Origin: Solicoccozyma terricola
Lineage: Eukaryota > Basidiomycota > Tremellomycetes > Filobasidiales > Piskurozymaceae
Assembly (NCBI GenBank): GCA_001600875.1
Contig: BCLD01000016.1
Span: forward strand, 224,711 to 288,710
Length of the DNA: 64,000 nucleotides
Reading direction: 5' to 3'
Part shown: one piece after another, positions 55,974 to 64,000 of the stretch
How positions within the stretch are numbered: position 1 is the first letter of the stretch
Layout: each line of letters opens with the position of its first letter
Translations under genes and position numbers: made by a program
Notes under the pieces: generated by a model
Told to the model about the DNA's origin: nothing
Database searches by the model: none
What the model saw: only the letters and a program-made list of their open reading frames with translations

Positions 55974-58097
55974 ATGCCCGACTCGTTCTTCACAAAGCAG
56001 ACAAAACGCAACCGGCCCTCCAACGGAGCTTCCACTTCCAAAAAACCATACGAGAAACCCTTCCGTCCAGCTCTGTACGGTAAAGGTGCTGATGGCGCAA
56101 AGTCTGGTCGACGTCGCAAGGATGAAGAATTATCGGATGATGGCGATGATGCTGGTGGGATCGATATTGCCGACATGAATTTGAGGAGAGATGACCTGGG
56201 AGGCAACAGTAGAGCCGTCTACGACTCTGATGGAGAGGAGGCGGACAGGTATGAGAGTGCGGCCGCGAAGAGGGTCAGGTTGGCAAAGGGTTATTTGGAG
56301 AAGGTTAAGGGTGATTTGGGAGGTGAGAGTGAACGGGAGTGAGGATGGCCAGAATACAAACTGACTCTATCCGTACACGTAGTCGACCACGGGGGCTTTG
56401 ATGCCGCTGACATCGATCGAGAGCTTATCGCCTCAAGACTCCAACAGGACGTGGTAAGTCTTGCAAATCCCGTTTTTTACCCTATCGAGTTTTCCCTAAT
56501 CCTGCCTCATCCACAGGACGAAGTGACCGGCAAAATCCATCAATTCATCGGCACCTCTCTTCCCACCGCCCCATCAAAACGATTCATCTCATCCTTCCAC
56601 GGCCAAGCTTTGACGTGCTCTTGTATTACCCCTACCGATCTATATACCTCCAACAAGAAAGGCACCATCGTTAGATATTCTCTTCGTGACTTCAAAGTTG
56701 TCGGCAAACCATTCGGTCAAGATGCGAGCCGATTCGCTACAGACAACGCGAGCAAGGCTTCCAAAGGAAAAGGAAAAGCTTCGACGGTTCAGGCTGTAGG
56801 CGGCCATAAAGGCGAGATCCTCTGCCTGACTGCTTCAGAGGACGGAAGGTATTTGCTCAGTGGAGGAAGGGACAAGATGATTGGGGTGTGGGAAATTGGT
56901 GGCAAGGGTGTCGAAGAAGGAAGTGTGAGGTGGTTGAAGGCTCTGGGTGGTCATAAAGATGCCGTTACTGTGAGTCTGCGGGAGCCTGGCGGGCGGAGAG
57001 ATTCTCCCCTTTCATCGTCCTCATGCAATGCTACATCACCCCATAGTCGATCTCTATTCCACCCTTGTCCAATCCATCGCATCATTTCCTTTCCACGTCT
57101 CTATCCCGTCATTTGACCCTCCACTCTCTGTCCACTTTATCGCTCATCGACACCTTCTTCGGCCATCAAGATGCCACCAACTCGGTTTCGTCCTTGAAAC
57201 CCACTCTTGCCGTCACGTCAGGTGCCAGAGATCGTACTTGTAGATGGTGGAAAGTCGAAGAGGAGGTACAACTTGTTTTCAGAGGAGGTGGGAAGACGAC
57301 AGAGAGGTTGGTACAGGAAGAGGAGGAAGATGTGGATATGCTAGGCGACGATAAGAAACGAATCGAGAAGGGCAAGGGAAGGGAGTTTGTGGAAGGAAGT
57401 CTCGATGTCGTTTGTATGCTGGACGATCAGCATTTCCTTTCCGGTGGTGACAGCGGGTGAGTAAGACGAGGTGAGGTGAACAGTCACGTTGAACCATTCA
57501 CTGACCTACAGCAACACCTTCCAGGTCAATCTGCCTCTGGAACACAGGCAAGAAGAAGCCCATCTTCACGCAAGGGTTGGCACATGGAATCTCTGAGATT
57601 GTGTCAGAGAGCGAAGGCGTCATTGGAGGTGCGAGGTGGATTACATCAATCGCATCTTTGCGAGGGACGGATATATTTGCTTCCGGTGGGTGTAGTGTTC
57701 ATTCAAAGAGACTCAAAGCCACCTGAAGCTGACCCTATCTCTGAGCGAGTTTTTAGGCTCTTACGACGGCTCGATCCGACTATGGAGACTCGCCAACGGC
57801 CTCAAGTCATTTTCGCCACTATTCGACATCCCGGCACATGGCTTTGTCAACTCGCTGCAGATTCTCGCCATCCCATCTGGAGTGTATGAGGCAGGTCTGA
57901 CAGCTGCATCAGATGACGGTCTTGCGCCGGCAGAGAGGCGGGCGCGAGCGAAAGCACAGCCGGATTTATTGTTGGTCGCAGCATTGTCCAAGGAGCCGAG
58001 ATTGGGTCGATGGAGCAGGGTGACTGGGGATGGGACGAGGAACGGGACTCTGATCGTACAGCTGAAGAAAGGGGATGCCACTGCTGTGCTGGAGTAG
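55974..58097 (+). CDS. RRP9: U3 snoRNP WD40 protein Rrp9 (U3-55K)
   Basis: ATG 55974 (MPDSFFTKQTKRNRPSNG); stop TAG ends at 58097. The N-terminus is basic then acidic (RRKDEELSDDGDDAGGIDIA), followed by the Rrp9-specific region ESAAAKRVRLAKGYLEKVK and, past two introns (56323-56382, 56454-56516), DADIDRELI-type residues (DIDRELIASRLQQD). WD40 repeats follow: GHKGEILCLTASEDGRYLLS, GGRDKMIGVWEIG, SLIDTFFGHQDATNSVSSL, TSGARDRTCRWWKVEEE, SICLWNTGKKKPIFT and SYDGSIRLWRLANG. The end ENGTLIV-like block reads RNGTLIVQLKKGD. Rrp9 binds the U3 snoRNA B/C motif and is needed for 18S rRNA processing in the nucleolus. Confidence 0.93.
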
Positions 58098-58263
58098 ACT
58101 GTAGACGAGAGCCCACGGTATGTATAATCAGCTGAAACTTGCATTCATCCACAATATTCCGGTGACGTAACCATCCAGCACGTTTCACAACAAATATTAT
58201 TCGATTACAGCTCGATTTCTTCTCCATTCTCAGCTTGACATCTCGACATCCTCACGATCCCCA

Positions 58264-59512
58264 ATGTCGGGACTCCTACCGCTGCTGCCACCACATCTAA
58301 CGCTTCTGATAGGATCTACAGCATTCTTCTTCGCATTGGAGCGCGTATCACCCCTCATCACATCCAAGATCATACCTCGGCAATGGGCGAACTTCGATGC
58401 TCGAACCAAGCAGAGTTGGAGGACCAAGATAAACTGTATGCTGTTTGCCCTTCATATGTCTCGCCCAGTACTGATCGATGCCAACGGCAACACAGCTACC
58501 ATCCATGCATGTACTATTCTCCCGTTAGCGATTTCGGTAATGAATTCGTCAAGTCTGGCAGCGGACCCCGTGTTTGGGTACGATAAACAGGTCAGCAATG
58601 TGCTAGCGTTGACTTGCGGGTGAGTTGATTTGCTATCTACATGATCTACATTCATATGATAGAGGCTGATGTGATAATTCATATACCGTCTCAGTTATTT
58701 TGTTTGGGACACGATCGATTCCGCATTGCATTCCACCGCTGGCTTCGTAGTCCACGGCGTCGCATGTCTAGCTGTATATCTCTTTTCCTTTGTGAGTCCC
58801 TTCGTGTCCTGGTCACGACATGAACATGATTACGCTGACAATGCCAGTCTCCCCAAATCAGCGACCATTCCTAGCTTCTTTTGGCCCTCGTTTCCTCCTC
58901 TGGGAGCTCAGCACGCCTTTCCTCAACCTCCACTGGTTTCTTGTCAGTGCTCAGCAAGTGGTTGACCAGCACGTGATCAAATGCTCAGCTTGATGTTCTA
59001 TCCCAAACAGGAAAAGCTGGACCTTGACAAACGTTATCCTGGGATCAACCAACTGAACGATATTGCTTTTGCTTTGTCGTTCTTTTTGGCTAGGATAGTC
59101 CTTGGATGGTATCATGTGAGTCGACCTTACATCCTCCTTTGTTCTTTTGGGGGCTGACGATTGAATGGTCAGTCATCCCTGTTCTTTCAAGCCATTTATG
59201 AGCAACGAGAGAAGATTCCATTGTATCTACTGTTAATCGTAAGTCTTTGCTCGGGAAATAACGCCTCGAATACTTGGCTCGAAGGCTTACCCGCCGTCGA
59301 TCGACCTCACAGTATGGATTGGGAAACTTGGCTTTGAATACACTGAACGCGTGAGTACGCTCGATGGAATAACCTCATGTCATGGCTCAACCAATACTTG
59401 ACCTATTCAGGCTCTGGTTCTCCAAGATCATAGGCAAGCTCCGCTCGCCAAAGCCGGCAAAGAGATCGACACATGATGGCCTCATACATTCGAATGGGAG
59501 CCTGAAATAGAC
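58264..59512 (+). CDS. TLC-domain multipass membrane protein (TMEM56/TLCD4-like)
   Basis: ATG 58264 (MSGLLPLLPPHLTLLIGS); stop TAG 59510-59512. About seven exons. The first splice (58436-58495) gives TKQSWRTKINSTIHACTIL, the spot where TLC proteins have their conserved Ser/His. Hydrophobic helices follow, with YFVWDTIDSALHSTAGFVVH (the TLC D/H motif), ELSTPFLNLHWFLEKL, DIAFALSFFLARIVLGWYH and YGLGNLALNTLN. The C-terminus is short and basic (GKLRSPKPAKRS). TLC proteins include ceramide synthases and lipid-sensing or transport proteins. This one lacks the long ceramide synthase loop, so it is closer to TMEM56/TLCD4 or yeast YPR114W. Its reaction is unknown. Confidence 0.78.
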
Positions 59513-59790
59513 AAAACTGCATTTCTTACGATTTCTTACGATTTCTAATGAGATCCAAGGCATGGCACGACCCAGGAATGAAATGGGATTGAAACGACCT
59601 AAGAGTACCCAAATGACATGATTTTGTTCGTTAGTCATTAATTCACAAAAAGACATACAACTGTAATCTGAACATTAAATTCGTGAGCCGAATGGCAAGG
59701 CAGGCACGATAGACAGCCCTGAAACAAGAAATCCAAAAGGTTCAAGGATTGACGGAAAGACGAGGAGTTAGGCCGAAGCGTCGTCCCATC

Positions 59791-62700
59791 TCACTCCTCG
59801 GGGAGTGCGGGAAGCTCTGGTGTGGCTGCGGCGAATCGTGACTTCGTAGGACTGGAGAATCTGGTAGATGACGGCGACTTTGATTCCTGGATAGTCAAAT
59901 CTGGTGACTCTCGTGATGACTCGGCGCCATCTACGAGGTCAAAGGTTGCCAGGAAGGGGTCCGCTTCCGGCAGCGTCAACGCTAGACTTTCAAGTGTAAG
60001 CTCCGGAGCACCACGCTTGCCCTTTGTGGGCGATTCCGGAAGCCCAAGCGTATCCGCTGCCACCGTGTCATCTAGACCGCTCAGCATGCGCCTTGCTGCC
60101 TCGGCGATGCTGTTGCTGTCGTCACCATCCACACCAAAGGCGCTCCAATCGAAAGATTCGTCGATAGGTGACGACACGGCATCGTATCGACGACGATCCG
60201 TGCGATTGGCTCGAGGTGTACCTTGCTTCCGGAGTCGCGCGGTGAGGTCATCCATGATACCGACCTTGTCGCTCGCGCCAGTCGTTTGAGGTGATAAGAA
60301 ACCGCTCGGTTTCTTGCGGGTTTCCTCCATCTGGCATGGAATGTATTCACGGTCAGAATTGACAGATTGCGGAGCATGGCACATCCTGCTCACAAGTTTC
60401 CGCTTCTCCAGGGACGCTTTCGCATCATCTCGAACCTTGTTCTGAGCTCGACAGAGCTGGGAAGAGTTCAGCCAACAGTCAGCGTAGAGTCCACCAATCG
60501 GTCATACGAAAACCTCACATTGTAGGAAGTGACAAACGTCTTGAATGTCCCGAAGAACTCCAAGGACGTAGGACGACCAAAGAATTCGGCACTCGAAGCC
60601 GGATCGAATCGATCATCGCCTTCCCCGTAATACGCCTTGACCTCGTTGAATGATTTCCCAGCGGCCAGGACACGGTCGCGTAGAGTCAAGACCCTCTCCT
60701 CGGCATCTGCCACGAAGGGGAACATTCGACGAGCATAGCCATCGTTGAGGTTTACGAAATTCATCTCGAGCTCGCTACGGATACGACTCAAGCCGGTGTT
60801 GAGCTCGCGCGTGCCGCTGGACAGCTCTTCGTAGCTCACTGTGGAAAAAAAGAAAATAAGGTCAGTTATTGAAATGCATTTCTGCCAAGGCGAAACCCAC
60901 CTCGATACGCCTCGGCGGGTCGCTCCAGCTCGTCCAGGAAACCCTCTATGTGAGGGAAATGTTGTGATATAGTCTTCTCCAAGAAGTGGAGGAGATTCTG
61001 CCCGTTCATCGACTTGGTGTCGACGAGCTATCGGCAATCGGACAGTGCTTAGCGACCGAGCGACTGACCATCTCAAAGCAGCAGTAACTCACCCTATTGA
61101 TACTGCTCATCTTGAAGCCCCAGGCACCTCCGGCATAATTGCTACCATTGATGTAATTCCCCATCATTAGGATGACATTCAACAGAGCCTTGAATTGCTT
61201 AGCGCTCTGGAGGTCATCGCATGCTTGCTGGAGCAGGTTGACAGCCTGACGGAGAAAACGATTTAGCCAATATCACACGGCATTGGTCAAGACCCGCCTT
61301 ACTTTTTCAAGCAAAGCTATGGTCTCCTCAAAATTGACCTTGTACTGCATCCCCTTCAATCGATCTGCGAGATGAGGAATCTTGATGAGTCGAATCATGA
61401 GTCGGTCCGCGGGGTGGATCAAAAGGAGTTCATCCGGTGTCTCGGCGTTCTGCTGTTTGAGCAAAGATATCTGGGGGCCGAGTGGATCAGCAGCCATGAT
61501 CGGCACGTTGGATGAAGTATACTACTCACCTGCTCTGGGGTGGGCAAAACTGGCTGCAATTCGAACAAGAATGTACTATCACATAGCTCGGGGTCAAAGG
61601 CAACGATTCGGTCACACATTTGCTCCGGTTCGAGCTCCAGCCTTCTCGTCCTCGCCATGAGAATTTCTGGGAGGATTAAAACATGCTCAGTCTACGTTGT
61701 CATAGCGCAAAGAACAACGACCCTTACCGACTCGCTTCCGTACGGAAGGTTCGAGGACACTCTTCAACTCTTCCTTCTTTTTCTTGGCTATGCAAAATAG
61801 CAGGAGGGTCAGATAATGAAGCCAAACTTGTACATTCCTACTCACACATCGCATCATTAGCAATCTCCCTCGCCTTGAACTCGTCCTCCATGTCGGAGAA
61901 GATGTTCTTCTTCTGCAGCTCCGCAGCCATCTCTACCTCTGGGGTTTCGCTCTTATCCCATATAGTGTTGTCGGTATGCATCTTGTTCAGCTTCTCCCAT
62001 TGCAACTGTTTCATTCTCTTCGAAGCGGTCATCTCGACAGCCTTGCGATTTTCGGACGCGACGGACAGTGTAGATGTCTCGAACCGTTTGCTGACACGGC
62101 GTTGAGCGCGGGGGGCGGCTCCGTCGCCCGCCTTTCGGAGTTTGACACCACCGGCGATACCTGCCAAAAGGCCAGCTCCGCCAGGTCCGAAAGGTGAAAC
62201 CATACCTGGTCGTCCAGGCATTGGAGGCGGTGGAGGAGGAGGCGGTGGAGCGGCATCATCTGAACTGCCGAAATGGCCGGCGGTTAGCCAGAGAGGCATA
62301 GGAGGCGGCGTAGGTGGAGGTGGATATTCCTCTTCGTCGTCGACTGCAGAGATCTGCCCGGTCAAAACCTCGGGACTCTTGCTTTCCTGCGAATCTTGCG
62401 CGCGGCGGGAGATCTGTTCTTTGAGAGACGATGCCAACTCCTCTGCACCGTGTCGCTGGGCCCCCGCAACATCTTGATTCGCGATCGACCCTACGGACGT
62501 TACCGCCCTATGATCGGTCAGAGTGTTGAACGCCCTAAATTCTATCGTGGTACTATTCGAGTCCCGCTCGGCGACCATATCGGCGGGAGCTGATGAGCTT
62601 CGCATGATAGTGCTATGTCGACCTTTGAGCTCTGCGACAACTCGGGATAGGCCAGGCGCTCTTGCGATGTTGGCATATCTTCCGGGAGACTTTTGCCCAA

Positions 62701-64000
62701 TGATAGGTGGACGCGAGCTCGTCGTGAGCGGCGATTTTGAACCACCAGCGATATCCCGCGTTCGAGCGCTTCGTGGTAAGCCGCCTTTAGACCGTGATGG
62801 AGACTGCGAGAACGATAGGTTAGGCAATGGATTTCCAAAGTTGAAGGAACACTCACAATCTCATCTTCAGAAGCTAAACGGGACTCTATATGAGCCCTGA
62901 CTCGGTCGTCTTCGGCGTCCATGAATTGAGAACCAGAGACTACCTTTTCTCGACGAGTGCTACCCAACGCCTTCTCCTCTCCTTTGTCGGCTAAAAGCGC
63001 AACCTTGTCGGCTACGAACACTTTGCCGTCCTCAACATCCTCCTCTCCTGCATCGTCTGTGTCATCTTCGCTGAAATGGCTGTCACCATTGATCCTCTTC
63101 TTGGCTCCCCCGCGTTTTTTATGCCGTCCCTCCAGGATCTTGATGGTCTTTCGGCGCTCAAATTGAGCTTCTAAGCGGGAGACCAGGGCTGTCCGGTATT
63201 CGTCGTCTCCAACAACCTCCTCAAGCATTCCCGTTTCAAGAAGCATAGTATACAGCTCGTGTAAATCGTTGTCGAGTAGTTCAATGTCCTCTTGGTATCG
63301 TAGACGAATCTCGTCCATTTCACCTTTGCCAGTTTCAGCAAGACCCCGCGAGACTTTTAGTTTCTCTTCGGTTTGAGCCAGTTGAGATTTGAGGTGCCCA
63401 ACGAGCCCTTCATCTCGTTCCCCTAGCTCGGCCGTCATTGTCTCCTTGTCCCGTTGCAGCTTGATGATGCGGGATTTGAGACCCTTGTTCTCCTCTCGAG
63501 CCTGTTCGAGGAGGTGGCTCTCATCGAGCTTGGACAGACATTGTTGAACTGTACGACTGACGACAGAGTTGAAATCTCGATCGACTCCATCTTTGCCATC
63601 CATGACGGCCGATCTCACGAGCATCTGAACCAGCTCAAAATGCCGCTCTCTTCGATCGCCATCATCCTTGATCAGCATCAGATACCGCATGATGCCCAAG
63701 AAGGTCTCCTGTGTCCTTGTCCCACTGACATTCTTCATGATGCCGTTGAAGACGTCTTGCGGATTTTTGAGACTCCTGAGAATTGCGCGGTCATATTCCC
63801 TCGTTGCTAGACGGTTGTCCTCTTCCTGCATCTCACGATACGTTTGCAGCTCTCCGTTGACGGATTGTATGTTGAGCATGCTGAGCTTGTTGATGACGGA
63901 TTCCACACCAGATGCTTCCAGCTCCATGCGTACGCCAACCCGCAGTTCAAAGCCATGTTCGAGTTCCTCAGAGTCTGATTTTGGAGGAGCGCCTCGAACG
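59791..64000 (-). CDS. Formin (actin nucleator), 5' end beyond the window
   Basis: Stop TGA at 59791-59793; the frame is still open at base 64000, so the N-terminal GTPase-binding part is missing. Visible order: FH3/DID helices (MELEASGVESVINKLSMLN, AILRSLKNPQDVFNGIMK, RERHFELVQMLVRSAV); coiled coil (GLKSRIIKLQRDKETM); a short FH1 with [17 protein letters not shown]2 (ASKRMKQLQWEKLNKMH, TIWDKS, NIFSDMEDEFKAREIAN, PHLADRLKGMQYKVNFE, YEELSSGTRELNTGLSRI); and a C-terminal DAD (IMDDLTARLRKQG followed by basic RTDRRR). This is the diaphanous-type layout of Bni1/SepA/Cdc12 formins, which are autoinhibited by DID-DAD contact, released by Rho GTPases, and build actin cables and the cytokinetic ring. 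The FH1 is short, with only about two proline tracts. Confidence 0.92.

Overview
The window is nuclear DNA of a fungus, most likely a basidiomycete and quite possibly a tremellomycete-type yeast. Genes are tightly packed on both strands. They are cut by many short introns (about 50-90 nt, GTGAGT/GTRNGT...CTNAC...YAG), both tRNA genes carry introns, and the protein architectures are fungal (Bem2-type RhoGAP with RasGEF-like modules, Gid7, Mad1, KDM5). The lineage is inferred from style only.

Layout. 1-5.6 kb is sparse: a gene tail, hairpin-rich repeats, one unrecognised coiled-coil gene with 11-residue repeats, and about 2.5 kb without genes. 5.6-32.8 kb holds tRNA-Gly, LSM4 (+), the RhoGAP BEM2 (-), a class I/II aminotransferase (-, contains an assembly gap), a TBC/EF-hand RabGAP (-), an LRR protein (+), replication protein A subunit 2 (-) and a KDM5/JARID1 H3K4 demethylase (-). 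34.5-38.7 kb holds tubulin cofactor B (+), tRNA-Met (-) and a decayed LTR-retrotransposon fragment. 38.7-51.2 kb holds a double-GFA-domain protein (-), MAD1 (+), cyclophilin H (-), two unrecognised small genes (+), a Bax-inhibitor-1 family protein (-) and the splicing factor MFAP1 (-, second gap). 52-64 kb holds GID7/WDR26 (+), RRP9 (+), a TLC-domain membrane protein (+) and a formin running off the right edge (-).

No operon-like or defence system is visible; these are mainly independent housekeeping genes. Two themes recur. One is polarity, cytoskeleton and division (BEM2, RabGAP, tubulin cofactor B, MAD1, formin). The other is RNA processing (LSM4, cyclophilin H, MFAP1, RRP9).

The most unusual feature is the set of very long C homopolymers, up to 92 C on the sense strand, sitting inside introns where a polypyrimidine tract would be, with G runs in a few introns near the 5' splice site. 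Both large assembly gaps abut such runs.
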